A DNA stretch of 63,531 nucleotides from Haloferax massiliensis (GTDB lineage: Archaea > Halobacteriota > Halobacteria > Halobacteriales > Haloferacaceae). The notes beneath the pieces were generated by a model. The model did not search any database. It was not told where the DNA came from and worked only from the letters and a program-made list of their open reading frames with translations. Shown one piece after another: positions 31,932-42,141 of the stretch. The stretch's first letter is position 1; each line of letters starts with the position of its first letter. The DNA lies in contig NZ_CSTE01000007.1 in assembly GCF_001368915.1 (NCBI RefSeq), forward strand, positions 1 through 63,531. Reading direction: 5' to 3'. The translations under genes and the position numbers were made by a program.

Positions 31932-33260
31932 TCAGGCCCGAGTGAGGGCGCAGAGCACGCGGGGGGCGGCGGGTTCGGTCGCCGCGGTCCAGAGGCCGTC
32001 GACGCCGCCGTCGCCGATGACGGGCGCGACGAGTCGGTCGAACTTCGCTCGGAGCTCCGATTCGGTGAACGGGTCGCGTTCGCCGCCGCGGGCGGCGCGC
32101 ACCTCGCGGGCGTACCGTTCGCCATCGACCGTTTCGACGGTGACGCGCGCGCCGCGCTCGTCGGGGGCGCGGGTCGCGAACTCCTCGGTGGCGACCACGT
32201 CCACGCGGCGGGCGAACCCGAGCGCGGTCTTCGTCAGCGCCTCGTCGGTGAACGCCTCCTTGCCGGTCTCGCCGGTCGTCAGCGCCGACGCGACGGCGAA
32301 GGGAATCGAGAACTTCGCCTGCAGGGCGTTTTCGGGCGCGGGCTCCGACAGCGCGGCCGCGGCGGGGTACGTCTCGACGGTGACCGACTCGACGTCGGCC
32401 GCGACGACGCCCGTCTCGTCGACGAGGGGCGCCACGGCGTCGAGGGCGGCGTGGGTGTAGCGGCAGGCCGCGTGGACCTTGAAGTAGCCGCGCTCGATTT
32501 CCCAGCGCTCGCCGAGTCCGTCGTCGAGGGCGCTCCGGTCGGGGCCGTCCGCGGCGACGGGTTCGAGGTGTCGGACCACGCCGTCGTCGAGGCCGGTGAA
32601 CCCGGATTCGGCTTGATCGACCGCGAGCAGCCCCGAGAGGTTGCTCATCCCGACGTAGCCGTTTCTGACGGTCGCGCCCTCGGTGGCCGCCTCGAACCGG
32701 GTGTGCTGGGCGTAGTTCGCCGCGATTCGCATCGCGTCGAGCGTCGTCTCGGCGTCGAGGCCGCGGAGTCGGGAGACGGCTGCGGCGGTGCCGACGCCGC
32801 CCCACACGCCGTGGGGGTGGAGGCCGTCGGCGAGCGGGACGACCGTCTCGGCGGCGCGGACCGCCGCCTCGTAGCCGGCGACGAACGCCGTCAGGAACTC
32901 GTCGCCGCTGCGGTAGGCCGATTCGCCGTCCGCGAGGAGCGCCGGCAGGACGTGAATCGCGGGGTGACCGGCCGCGAAGCGGTGGCCCTCGTCGAGTTCG
33001 AGGACGCTCCCGGCGGCCGCGTTGACGAACGCGGCGCGGTACGCGGTGGTCCGCTCGCCCGCGGTCCCCATGATGGTCGATTCGCCGCCGTTCTCGTCGG
33101 CCCACCGGCGCGCCAGCGCGGCGACCGCGGGGTCCGACGCGCCGCCCAGCACCGCGCCGATGGTGTCAGCGACGACGAGGGACGCGCGCTCGACGACCGA
33201 CGCGGGGAGGTCGGTCCGGTCGAGGTCGGCGACGAACGACGCGAGCGATTCGTCCGTCAT
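31932..33260 (-). CDS. MmgE/PrpD-family protein (mirror copy)
   Basis: Identical to the product of 30277-31605. Here it is the last intact gene of the minus-strand transporter operon before the axis. Confidence 0.88.
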   Translation of the reverse strand: MTDESLASFVADLDRTDLPASVVERASLVVADTIGAVLGGASDPAVAALARRWADENGGESTIMGTAGERTTAYRAAFVNAAAGSVLELDEGHRFAAGHPAIHVLPALLADGESAYRSGDEFLTAFVAGYEAAVRAAETVVPLADGLHPHGVWGGVGTAAAVSRLRGLDAETTLDAMRIAANYAQHTRFEAATEGATVRNGYVGMSNLSGLLAVDQAESGFTGLDDGVVRHLEPVAADGPDRSALDDGLGERWEIERGYFKVHAACRYTHAALDAVAPLVDETGVVAADVESVTVETYPAAAALSEPAPENALQAKFSIPFAVASALTTGETGKEAFTDEALTKTALGFARRVDVVATEEFATRAPDERGARVTVETVDGERYAREVRAARGGERDPFTESELRAKFDRLVAPVIGDGGVDGLWTAATEPAAPRVLCALTRA

Positions 33261-33261
33261 C

Positions 33262-33966
33262 TCACACCCCGAGGTACGCCTCGACGACGCCCTCGTCTTC
33301 GAGGAGGTCGTCGCCGTCGGCGGTCATGCTGATGCGGCCGTTCTCCATGACGTAGCCCCGGTCGGCCAGCTTGAGCGTCTGCTGGACGTTCTGTTCGACC
33401 ATGAGCACCGTCATGCCCTGCGCGTGGATGTCCTCGATGACGTCGAACACCTCTTGGACGAGGTGCGGCGCGAGGCCGATGGAGGGCTCGTCGAGGATGA
33501 GCAGGTCGGGTTCGCCCATGAGCGCGCGGGCGAGGGTCAGCATCTGCTGTTCCCCGCCGGACATCGTGCCGGCGCGTTGGTTCTTGCGTTCCGCGAGTCG
33601 GGGGAACAGCCCCAGCATCTCGTCGAGGTTCTCCTCGCGGTTCGCCTTCGCCTCCTCGGTCTGCGCGCCGAGAAGCAGGTTGTCGATGACGGTCATGTTG
33701 GTGAACAGGTCGCGGTTCTCGGGGACCTGCACGATGCCGCGCTCGACGATTTCGTGGGACGCCTTCGAGTGAATCGCCTCGTCGCGGTAGGTTATCTCGC
33801 CGCGGCTCGGCGAGAGGATGCCGCAGATGGTTCGCATCGTCGTGGTCTTGCCCGCGCCGTTCGAGCCGATGAGTGCGACGATTTCGCCCTCGTCGACGCG
33901 CATGTCGACGCCGTGGAGCACCTCGATGTCGTCGTAGCCGGCGCGGACGCCGCGCAGTTCAAGCAT
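33262..33966 (-). CDS. livF: LivF-type ABC ATPase (mirror copy)
   Basis: Identical to 29571-30275, with Walker A, signature and Walker B motifs unchanged. Confidence 0.92.
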   Translation of the reverse strand: MLELRGVRAGYDDIEVLHGVDMRVDEGEIVALIGSNGAGKTTTMRTICGILSPSRGEITYRDEAIHSKASHEIVERGIVQVPENRDLFTNMTVIDNLLLGAQTEEAKANREENLDEMLGLFPRLAERKNQRAGTMSGGEQQMLTLARALMGEPDLLILDEPSIGLAPHLVQEVFDVIEDIHAQGMTVLMVEQNVQQTLKLADRGYVMENGRISMTADGDDLLEDEGVVEAYLGV

Positions 33967-34750
33967 CGACGTCGAACCCCCCGATGTAGGCCTCGATGAC
34001 GCGGTCGTCTTCGACCACCGTCTCCGGCGCGCCGAAGGCGATGCCCTTCCCCTGGTCCAGCACTTTCACGTAGTCCGAGATGTTCATGATGGCTTTCATG
34101 TCGTGTTCGATGATGAGGAGGCTCGTCCCGCGCTCGCGCAGTTGGCGGAACAGGTCGAGCATCTGCTTCGACTCCGACGGGGTGAGCCCCGCCATAATCT
34201 CGTCGAGGAGCAGAATCTCCGGGCGCGTCGAGACGGCGCGGGCGAGTTCGAGGCGCTTCTGTGCGCCCACGGTGAGTTCGCCCGCCTCCTCGTCGGCCTT
34301 GTCCGCGAGCCCGACGAATTCGAGGTTCTCCATGGCGATTTCGCGCGCCTCGCTCCGGCGGCGCGTGTGTATGTGCGCGCCGACCATCGCGTTCTCGACG
34401 ACGGTCAGCTCCTCCAGCGGGCGCGTGATTTGGAACGTCCGCGCCAGCCCCGCCCGCGCGACTTTGTGCGCCGGGAGGCCGGAGATGACCTCGCCGTCGA
34501 GTCTGACGGTCCCGCTCGTCGGCGGGAACGCCCCGCTGATGCAGTTGAACAGCGTGGTCTTGCCCGCGCCGTTCGGCCCGATGAGGCCGATAATCTCGCC
34601 GCGGTTGACGGTCATGTCCACGTCGTCGAGCGCCTGCAGGCCGGAGAAGCGCTTGCCGACGCCCTCGACCGACAGAATCCGCTCGCCCTCGCGCTCGATG
34701 TCTGCATCCGGGTCGTCGACGCTCTGCGCGGTCGTCTCGTCCGCCGACAT
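33959..34750 (-). CDS. livG: LivG-type ABC ATPase (mirror copy)
   Basis: Identical to 28787-29578, including the acidic N-terminal extension and the 8-base overlap with livF. Confidence 0.92.
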   Translation of the reverse strand: MSADETTAQSVDDPDADIEREGERILSVEGVGKRFSGLQALDDVDMTVNRGEIIGLIGPNGAGKTTLFNCISGAFPPTSGTVRLDGEVISGLPAHKVARAGLARTFQITRPLEELTVVENAMVGAHIHTRRRSEAREIAMENLEFVGLADKADEEAGELTVGAQKRLELARAVSTRPEILLLDEIMAGLTPSESKQMLDLFRQLRERGTSLLIIEHDMKAIMNISDYVKVLDQGKGIAFGAPETVVEDDRVIEAYIGGFDVDA

Positions 34751-35826
34751 CACTCGCTCACCTCCTCGTCGTCGCGGACGCGCTCCCAGAGGGCGCGCGC
34801 CTGACTCGGCCAACTCACGACGCCGCGCGGCGAGTAGATGACGATGGCCACGAGGAACGCGCCGTAGATGATGCGGTCGAGGCCGTTGATGTCGGAGAAC
34901 GTCGTCCGCGCCACCTCGCTGACCGGCGTGACGATGAACGAGCCGACGATGGGGCCCAGAAGCGTCCCCGGGCCGCCGACGACCGCGGGGAGGAGCAGTT
35001 CGACGTTCTTGAACAGCGCGAACACGGTGTCGGGGCGGATGGTGTTGAAGTACATCGACCAGTAGGCACCGCCGAGGGCGGTGAAGAAGGCGCTGACGGC
35101 GACGCCGATGAGCTTGTACCGGAAGCTCGGCACGCCGACGCTGGCGGCGGCCCGCTCGTCCTCGCGGATGGCGAAGAAGTACAGCCCGACCCACGAGTTC
35201 TTGATGAGCCACGAGACGAGCGTCACGACCAGCAGGAAGCCGACGATGAGGTAGTAGTACGGCAGGTCGCTCTGGAACTGGAAGGCCGCGAGGCCGTACT
35301 CGGCGCCGTAGTCGCGCGGGAACGGCTTGAAGTAGCCGTTGGCCCCGTGGAGTTCGGACATGTTGGTGACGACGAAGCGGAGCAGCTCCGCGAACGCCAG
35401 CGTCGCCAGCGCGAAGTAGTGGCCCTGCAGGTTGAAGCGGAACGACAGCGCGCCGATGACGAGGCCGTACCCCGCCGCGAGCACGCCGCCGACGAGCATT
35501 CCGACCCACGGGTTCACCGCGAAGTCGACGACGAGCGCCTGCGTGGCGTACGCGCCGACGCCGAAGAACGCCGCGTGCCCGAACGAGAACTGCCCGGTGT
35601 AGCCGGACATGATGTTCCACGCCTGCGCCGTGTAGGCGTAGATGACCGTGAGGATGAGCATTCGGAGGCTCAGCGTCGCCGCGAGCTCCATCCCGGCGAC
35701 GTCGATTTCGATGAGCGTCGGGAGCGCCGCGAGCAGGCCGAACAGCGCGACGCCCTTCACGAGCGGGGCGTACCGCCCGTCGTCGAACGTCCGGTAGCGG
35801 TCGCGGACCGTCTCGATTGCGCTCAC
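34750..35826 (-). CDS. livM: LivM-type ABC permease (mirror copy)
   Basis: Identical to 27711-28787; GTG start, overlapping the livH stop. Confidence 0.9.
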   Translation of the reverse strand: MSAIETVRDRYRTFDDGRYAPLVKGVALFGLLAALPTLIEIDVAGMELAATLSLRMLILTVIYAYTAQAWNIMSGYTGQFSFGHAAFFGVGAYATQALVVDFAVNPWVGMLVGGVLAAGYGLVIGALSFRFNLQGHYFALATLAFAELLRFVVTNMSELHGANGYFKPFPRDYGAEYGLAAFQFQSDLPYYYLIVGFLLVVTLVSWLIKNSWVGLYFFAIREDERAAASVGVPSFRYKLIGVAVSAFFTALGGAYWSMYFNTIRPDTVFALFKNVELLLPAVVGGPGTLLGPIVGSFIVTPVSEVARTTFSDINGLDRIIYGAFLVAIVIYSPRGVVSWPSQARALWERVRDDEEVSE

Positions 35827-36788
35827 GCCTCAGCACCTCCGAACAGGCCCTCGGGCTTGACGAGGAGCGTCCCGATGAAAAGCAGGAAGATGAGCACCTG
35901 CGCGGTGGTCCCGGGGAGGTAGTAGCCGCCGAACACCTGAATCAGCCCGACGATGAGGCCGCCGACGAACGCGCCGGGGAACGAGCCGAGGCCGCCGAGG
36001 ATGACGATGACGAAGGCGTTGATGAGGTACGTCTCGCCGGTGAAGGGGTCGAACCGCTGGAACAGCGCGATGGAGCCGCCGGCCACGCCGGCCAGCGCCG
36101 CGCCGATGCCGAAGGTGAGGTAGTTGATGCGGCGGACGTTGATGCCGACGTAGCGCGCGCCGTCGCGGTTGTCGGCCGTGCCGCGAATCTTCCGGCCGAG
36201 GTCGGTCCGGTTCAGGAACGCCCGCACGGCGAGCATCGTCCCGAGCGCGATGACGAGCGCGTAGAACTGCCCGAGCGGGATGAACACGCCGCCGACCTGT
36301 ATCGACCCGAGCGAGAGTTCGACCTGCTGGGGGTCGGGCGTGAACACGATTTCGATGGCCGACTGGACGATAAAGAGGACGCCCAGCGTGGCGATGAGCT
36401 GGTTCTGCTGCGGTGCCTCGATGATGGGTTCGACCGTGAGAATATGGACCACCACCCCGAGGACGAACAGCACGGCGGCGGCGATGGGGATACCGATGAA
36501 CGGGCTGATACCCGCCGTCTCGGAGACTAACCACACCGAGTACATCCCGACGACGAGGAAGACGCCGTGGGCGAAGTTGATGACGTCCATCACGCCGAAT
36601 ATCATCGTCAGCCCGAGCGCCGTCAGCGCGTAGACGCCCCCGAGCAGGAGGCCGAACGCGAGCAGCTGCAGAAGGACGGGCTCCAGATTGGTGATGTCTG
36701 TCAGGAACTGTGCGAACGGGTCGATGAATCGGCCGAGGCCCCCGCCCTGCAGCGGCAGCGGCGCGACCGATGTGACTAGGTGTCCCAT
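35823..36788 (-). CDS. livH: LivH-type ABC permease (mirror copy)
   Basis: Identical to 26749-27714; the same start choice applies, guided by the TATA-like box at 36825-36831. Confidence 0.9.
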   Translation of the reverse strand: MGHLVTSVAPLPLQGGGLGRFIDPFAQFLTDITNLEPVLLQLLAFGLLLGGVYALTALGLTMIFGVMDVINFAHGVFLVVGMYSVWLVSETAGISPFIGIPIAAAVLFVLGVVVHILTVEPIIEAPQQNQLIATLGVLFIVQSAIEIVFTPDPQQVELSLGSIQVGGVFIPLGQFYALVIALGTMLAVRAFLNRTDLGRKIRGTADNRDGARYVGINVRRINYLTFGIGAALAGVAGGSIALFQRFDPFTGETYLINAFVIVILGGLGSFPGAFVGGLIVGLIQVFGGYYLPGTTAQVLIFLLFIGTLLVKPEGLFGGAEA

Positions 36789-36824
36789 GCGGTTTCTACG
36801 CTCGGGAATTGTTGGCATCCCCCA

Positions 36825-36831
36825 TAAAAGG
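36825..36831 (-). promoter_or_regulatory. TATA-like box before livH (mirror copy)
   Basis: Counterpart of 26706-26712. Confidence 0.5.
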
Positions 36832-36881
36832 TGCTATCGTTCGGGACGGTTCGTTGACGTGACGGCGCGCGCGGGTAGCGG

Positions 36882-38204
36882 TTAGACCTGCGGTTCGGCC
36901 TCCGCGTACTCCTCGGGGTAGACGACTCTGACCGAGAGGTCCTGGACCTGGTTCACCGGGCCGAGCGCGTTGACGTTCTCACCCTGGTCGTCGAACTCGA
37001 TAGCGCCCATCGCCGAGATGTGGTCCTCGTAGCTGAGGCCCTTGAGCGCCTCGTTGATGTCGTCGGGGTCGACGCTGCCGGCCTCCTCGACCGCCTGGAT
37101 GACGACCTCCGCCGCGGTGTAGGACATCCCGACCGACGCGGAGAACTCCTGGTCGTAGTTGTCGAGGAACTGCGAGCGCACCTCGGCGGTCTTGTCGACC
37201 GTCGGGTTCAGCGCGTAGTTGTTGTCCAGCACGCCGTTTGCGAACTCGCCGATGTCGCTGACGGCGTCGTCGTCGGTGAACGTCGCGGACGCGGACGCGG
37301 TCAGGTACGGCGGCCGGTAGTCCTGGTCCTGCAACGCCTGTGCGAGCAGGACGCCGCCGGCGACGTACGTCGTGGCGATGATGGTGTCGGGGTCGGCGCT
37401 CCGGAGCCGCGACACCTGCGTGTTGGCGTTCGACGCGCCGAACTCGATGGCCGTCTCCTCGACGATTTCGACGTTCTGCTCGGGGAGGAACTCCCGGAGG
37501 CTGTCGCGAATCGCCTGCCCGTAGCTGTTGTTGATGTAGAACAGTCCCGCCGTGTCGATGGTGCCGCCGCCGTCGCGGATGACCGATGGCACGAGGTCCG
37601 CGTAGTCGCTCGCCAGCCGGCGCGCCGGGGGCTGGGGCCGGTAGACGTAGTTGAAGTCGCGGCCCTGCAGGATGTTGTCCGCCGCCGCGATGGAGATGAC
37701 GAAGGGGACGCCCTGTCGCTCCGCGACCTGCGTCGCCGCCGTCGTCACCGGCGAGGAGTAACAGCCGGTGAGCACGTGCGCGCCCTCGCTCAGCAGCTCC
37801 TCGCTGACCTGTCCGCCGAGCTCCTGTGCGCCCTGGTTGTCGCCCTCGATGACGGTCACTTCAGCGCCGCCGAGCGACTCGATGCCGCCCTCCTCGTTTT
37901 TCCGCATCGCGGCGAGTTTGATGGCGTTGCTCATCCCGACGCCCGTCGCGGCGAGACTCCCCGAAAGCGGGTGGTTCGACCCGATGATGACCTCGTCGAC
38001 GGACTGCTCGGGCGTCCCCGTCGTGGTGCCCGTGTCGCCGCCGGACCCGCCCGAGTCGCCGCCGGAGTCACCGCCCGAATCACCGCCGCCGTTCCCGGCG
38101 TCGTCGCTCGCACAGCCGGCCAGTGTCAATGCCGCGACGCTCGCGCCCGTTGCTTTGAGGAAGCGCCGCCTGTTGCTCGTCGAAGACTTGAGAGTCTTAC
38201 CCAT
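36882..38204 (-). CDS. livJ: LivJ-type ABC binding lipoprotein (mirror copy)
   Basis: Identical to 25333-26655, Tat signal and Gly/Asp/Ser linker included. Confidence 0.88.
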   Translation of the reverse strand: MGKTLKSSTSNRRRFLKATGASVAALTLAGCASDDAGNGGGDSGGDSGGDSGGSGGDTGTTTGTPEQSVDEVIIGSNHPLSGSLAATGVGMSNAIKLAAMRKNEEGGIESLGGAEVTVIEGDNQGAQELGGQVSEELLSEGAHVLTGCYSSPVTTAATQVAERQGVPFVISIAAADNILQGRDFNYVYRPQPPARRLASDYADLVPSVIRDGGGTIDTAGLFYINNSYGQAIRDSLREFLPEQNVEIVEETAIEFGASNANTQVSRLRSADPDTIIATTYVAGGVLLAQALQDQDYRPPYLTASASATFTDDDAVSDIGEFANGVLDNNYALNPTVDKTAEVRSQFLDNYDQEFSASVGMSYTAAEVVIQAVEEAGSVDPDDINEALKGLSYEDHISAMGAIEFDDQGENVNALGPVNQVQDLSVRVVYPEEYAEAEPQV

Positions 38205-38234
38205 GGCAATCGGTATCGAGGTTAGTGCCTACTG

Positions 38235-38243
38235 TAATAAATC
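38235..38243 (-). promoter_or_regulatory. TATA-like box for the ABC operon (mirror copy)
   Basis: Counterpart of 25294-25302. Confidence 0.6.
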
Positions 38244-38366
38244 CTCCCGTACTCGTGTTGTCACGTTCTGCGGATATTCCTGCAACGAATCGGTTCTGGT
38301 CGGCGAACTGCGTCGAAAACGAGTAGTTTCGGTGCCCTGCTCCGGGGCCGTGACCTCGCCGCGGCG

Positions 38367-39800
38367 TCAGTCGAGCGACTCGCGGGCGTGGATGCCGGCG
38401 AGGCGGCCGTAACCGAGGGCGGTCGTCAGCCCGTTGCCGGAGAGGTAGCCGCCCGCGCCGTGGCCGCTGATGCCGCAGGCGGTGCCGCCGCCGGCGTAGA
38501 GGTTCTCGACGGTGCTTCCGTCGGTCCGGAGGACGCGCCCGTGTTCGTCGACGACGAGGCCGCCCTGCGTGTGGAAGAGCGCGCCGGTGACCTTGGTCCC
38601 GTAGAAGGGCGCTTCCAGCGGGGTCGCGCCGTCGACCCGACCGACTTCGTCCGGCTCGCCCGCCGCGGCCGCCTCGTTGTAGTCGGTGACCGTCTCCGCG
38701 GCGCGCTCGCCGTCGGCACCGAGTCGCTCGGCGAGGTCGGCGACCGAGTCGTCGCTGTGGTAGGTCCCCTGTTCGATGGCCTCGTCGAAGTCCTCGAACT
38801 GCCCGCGGAGTCGTTCGAAGATGCGCTCGTCGAACAGTTGAATCGCCTGCCCGCCGGGCTGTTTGAGCACCGAGATGGCGAACTCGCTGTAGCCCGCGGA
38901 CTCGTCGCCGAACCGCTCGCCGTCCTGATTCACGAGGATGCCCCCGTTCATCGTGACCGCGTAGGTCGAGAGCATCCCCGTCTGGCTCGCCACCGTCGCG
39001 TGGCCCTGATAGGCGTCCATGCAGGCGAGTTCGCCGCCGAGTTCCGCGCCGAAGCGGACGCCGTCGCCGGTGTTGCCGTCAGCGCCGAAGTACAGCGCCC
39101 GCTCGACGTCTTCCTCGCAGTAGTCGGTGACCATCCCGCGGTTGCCGGCGAAGCCGTCGGTGGCGAGGATGACCCGCTCGGCCTCGATGGCCTCGTCGTG
39201 GCCGAGGCCGGCGACGACGCCCCGGACCGCGCCGTCGTCGGCGACGAGCCTCTTCACGGGCGCGTTCGTCAGGAGTTCGATGTTCGGCGTCGACTCGACG
39301 CGCTCGACCAGTTCGGCGACGAGGTTCTCGCCGTTTCGACCCTCCGGCGCGTGCATCCGGTACTCGGAGTGTTTGGGGTACTTGAAGTCGTCCACGATGT
39401 GGAGCGTGACGTCCCAGTCGTCGACGAGCCAGTGGATGAGGTTCGCGCTCTCCTCGCAGAGGTACCGGACGCGCTCCTCGTCGGCCTCGTAGTCGTTTTT
39501 CTCCAGGATGTCGCGCGCCATGTCCGCGGGCGTCTCCTCGATGCCGGCCTCGCGCTGGAGGCGCGTCCCCGCCGCGGGGACCATCCCGGTCGAAAGCGAC
39601 GTGTTGCCGCCGCACTCGGGCGCTTTCTCCAGCACCGTCACGCGAACGTCGGGGTTCTCGCTGGCCGCGAGCGCGGCGACGAGGCCGGTGCCGCCGCCGC
39701 CCGCGACGAGCACGTCCGTGTCGATGTCCCACTCGATGTCGTCGACCGAGACGACTTCGGCGACGCCGTCGCTCGGCGTCCGCCGGGCTAGTTCGTCCAT
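38367..39800 (-). CDS. FAD-dependent dehydrogenase, fumarate-reductase type (mirror copy)
   Basis: Identical to 23737-25170; first gene of the minus-strand half of the mirrored island. Confidence 0.87.
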   Translation of the reverse strand: MDELARRTPSDGVAEVVSVDDIEWDIDTDVLVAGGGGTGLVAALAASENPDVRVTVLEKAPECGGNTSLSTGMVPAAGTRLQREAGIEETPADMARDILEKNDYEADEERVRYLCEESANLIHWLVDDWDVTLHIVDDFKYPKHSEYRMHAPEGRNGENLVAELVERVESTPNIELLTNAPVKRLVADDGAVRGVVAGLGHDEAIEAERVILATDGFAGNRGMVTDYCEEDVERALYFGADGNTGDGVRFGAELGGELACMDAYQGHATVASQTGMLSTYAVTMNGGILVNQDGERFGDESAGYSEFAISVLKQPGGQAIQLFDERIFERLRGQFEDFDEAIEQGTYHSDDSVADLAERLGADGERAAETVTDYNEAAAAGEPDEVGRVDGATPLEAPFYGTKVTGALFHTQGGLVVDEHGRVLRTDGSTVENLYAGGGTACGISGHGAGGYLSGNGLTTALGYGRLAGIHARESLD

Positions 39801-39823
39801 GCACTCTGCTAGGTAGACTCTAT

Positions 39824-39832
39824 CGTAAAACT
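39824..39832 (-). promoter_or_regulatory. TATA-like box for the flavoprotein gene (mirror copy)
   Basis: Counterpart of 23705-23713. Confidence 0.55.
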
Positions 39833-40000
39833 ACCGCCTCCGGCGGCGTCGGCGTCGCCGCGGCCCTCTCGCGTCGTCGCCGTGTCCGTCGGTTTCGTGG
39901 GCGCACGTGAGAACAATCCCCCCGTCGCTCCTGCGGCCGCGTCCGCCGTCGCGCCGACTCGAACGTTCAGGAACGACAGATTGTCGGGAACGACGGAGTG

Positions 40001-40009
40001 AAAAACTAT
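40001..40009 (+). promoter_or_regulatory. TATA-like box for the eight-gene operon (mirror copy)
   Basis: aaaaactat, about 28 bases before the ATG at 40034; counterpart of 23528-23536. Confidence 0.55.
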
Positions 40010-40033
40010 GTGTGTCGAGAACACCCATACCGC

Positions 40034-40441
40034 ATGGACTCGCCACGAGATATCGTCGAGGAGTTCTTCGACCGCATGGAAGACGACCGCAGGAACACCG
40101 TCGGCGACCTGTTCGCCGAGGACGCCGTCATCTCCCTGCCGGGGGCGACCTTCGAGGGACCGACCGCGGCCTACGACTTCCTCGCGCACCTCGAACCGCG
40201 GTACGAGTGGGCGGCAAAGGAGTTCGACCGCTGGATGGAGGCGGGCGACACCGTCGTGAGCGTCGGGTCGCTCTACGGCGTCGACAACGACGGCGCGGAG
40301 TTCTCGGACGTTCGCTACGTCGATATCTACGTCGTCCGCCGGGGGCTCATCGAGCGCCTCGACATCTGGAACGACCTCGCCGTCGACGGCGTCGTCCCGG
40401 TCCCGGCCGACGATGCGCCCGCGGTTCCGGCGGAGGAATGA
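40034..40441 (+). CDS. SnoaL-like (NTF2-fold) protein (mirror copy)
   Basis: Identical to 23096-23503; opens the eight-gene operon on the plus strand. Confidence 0.8.
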   Translation: MDSPRDIVEEFFDRMEDDRRNTVGDLFAEDAVISLPGATFEGPTAAYDFLAHLEPRYEWAAKEFDRWMEAGDTVVSVGSLYGVDNDGAEFSDVRYVDIYVVRRGLIERLDIWNDLAVDGVVPVPADDAPAVPAEE

Positions 40442-41415
40442 GCGAGCGAACCGGTGTCCTGTTCGCGCTCCGCGACGACCCCTCGCTCGTCGTCCGCGCC
40501 GAGGAACTCGGCTACGAGTCGGCGTGGGCCGCCGAGGGACAGGGCAAGACCGCCTTCGGAAAGCTCGAACGCTGGGCCGTCCACACCGACGAAATCGGCC
40601 TCGCGACCGGTATCGTCAACGTGTTCTCGCGGACGCCGGCGGCGCTCGCGGCGGCCGCGGCGACCCTCGACGACCACTCCGACGGGCGCGCGATTCTCGG
40701 CCTCGGCGTCGCCCACCCCGGCGTCGTCGAGGCGTTCCACGGCGTCCCCTTCGACCGCCCGCTGTCGCGGCTCCACGAGTACGTCGACCTCGTGCGGCGC
40801 TACCTCCGGGGCGACGCCGACTCGTTCGACGGGGAGTTCTTCTCGCCCGAGCGCACGAGCTTCTGGGACGCCTTCGAACCCGTCCGCGAGGAGATACCAA
40901 TCTACAACGGCGCGCTCGGCCCCGCGAACGTCCGGCTGACCGGGCAGGTCGCCGACGGCTGGCTTCCGAACCTGTATCCGCGCCCGCAGTTCGAGGAGGC
41001 GCTGGGGTGGCTCGACACCGGCACCGCCCGAAGCGGGCGCGACCGAAGCGACGTGGACGTGGCGATGTACGTCCTCACGGCCGTCCACGACGACCCCGAC
41101 GAGGCGCGGCGGGCGGCGGCCGAACACGTCGCCTACTACCTGCGGGACGTGCCGGGCTACTACGACCGCGCGGCCGAGCAGGCCGGCTTCGCCGGCGAGG
41201 TCGAGGCGGTCCGGGCCGCGCCGACGACCGAGGCCGGAGCGCGCGAACTCTCGGCCGACTTCCTCGACCTCGTGGCCCTGGTCGGCGCGCCCGACGACGT
41301 GCGGGGACGGCTCGGCGAACTCCGGGAGATGGGCGTCGACCTCCCGGTCGTCCGCGCGCCCGCCGGCGTCGACCGCGAGTGGGTCGCCCGAACGCTGGAG
41401 GTGTTCGCCCCGTAA
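40438..41415 (+). CDS. LLM flavin/F420-dependent oxidoreductase (mirror copy)
   Basis: Identical to 22122-23099. The GGAGGA just before the ATG at 40438 is a usable ribosome-binding site for this coupled start. Confidence 0.87.
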   Translation: MSERTGVLFALRDDPSLVVRAEELGYESAWAAEGQGKTAFGKLERWAVHTDEIGLATGIVNVFSRTPAALAAAAATLDDHSDGRAILGLGVAHPGVVEAFHGVPFDRPLSRLHEYVDLVRRYLRGDADSFDGEFFSPERTSFWDAFEPVREEIPIYNGALGPANVRLTGQVADGWLPNLYPRPQFEEALGWLDTGTARSGRDRSDVDVAMYVLTAVHDDPDEARRAAAEHVAYYLRDVPGYYDRAAEQAGFAGEVEAVRAAPTTEAGARELSADFLDLVALVGAPDDVRGRLGELREMGVDLPVVRAPAGVDREWVARTLEVFAP

Positions 41416-41437
41416 CATGACGCCGGCGGACCGTGCC

Positions 41438-41446
41438 GTACTTTTA
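41438..41446 (+). promoter_or_regulatory. Possible internal promoter (mirror copy)
   Basis: tacttttat, counterpart of 22091-22099. Confidence 0.45.
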
Positions 41447-41481
41447 TGCTGGATGCCACCGCATCTCAGGCGAAGCGAGTC

Positions 41482-42141
41482 ATGACAGACCGTATCTGGG
41501 AGGACCTGCTATCCGAACAGGATAAACAGGTCATCACGAAGGCTGGTTACGACAGGGAGGGCGCCTCGTCGTGGGAGTCCCGCGGCATGGGCGAGAACCC
41601 GATGGTTCTCGTCATCGACATGCAGCGGCTCATCGTCGGCGAGAACGTTCCCATCCTCGACGCCATCGAGGAGTACCGCACCGCGATGGGCGACGTCGCG
41701 TGGGACGCCATCGAACACATCGACCCGTTCCTCGACTTCGCGCGAGAACAGGGGCTTCCGGTGACGTACACGCGGGTCGTCCCGTCGAGCTACGACGACC
41801 CCGACCACCCCGACCTCGACATCGTCGACCCGGTCGCGCCCGAGGCGGGCGACACCGTCGTCGACAAGTCCTACGCGTCGGCGTTCTACGGGACCGACCT
41901 GCTCTCGCGGCTCGTCCGCGGGGGCCACGACTCGGTCGTCATCGTCGGCAACTCCACGAGCGGGTGCGTCCGAGCCACCGCGGTCGACGCCAAGCAGAAC
42001 GGCTTCAGCGTCGTCCTGCCGCAGGAGTGCATCTTCGACCGCATCGAGGCGTCCCACAAAATCGGCCTCCTCGACCTGTGGATGAAGTACGCCGAGGTGC
42101 TGGAGACCGAGGCGGTCAAGGAGTGGGTCGAGACGCTATGA
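41482..42141 (+). CDS. Isochorismatase-family amidohydrolase (mirror copy)
   Basis: Identical to 21396-22055, with the Asp-Lys-Cys triad intact. Confidence 0.88.
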   Translation: MTDRIWEDLLSEQDKQVITKAGYDREGASSWESRGMGENPMVLVIDMQRLIVGENVPILDAIEEYRTAMGDVAWDAIEHIDPFLDFAREQGLPVTYTRVVPSSYDDPDHPDLDIVDPVAPEAGDTVVDKSYASAFYGTDLLSRLVRGGHDSVVIVGNSTSGCVRATAVDAKQNGFSVVLPQECIFDRIEASHKIGLLDLWMKYAEVLETEAVKEWVETL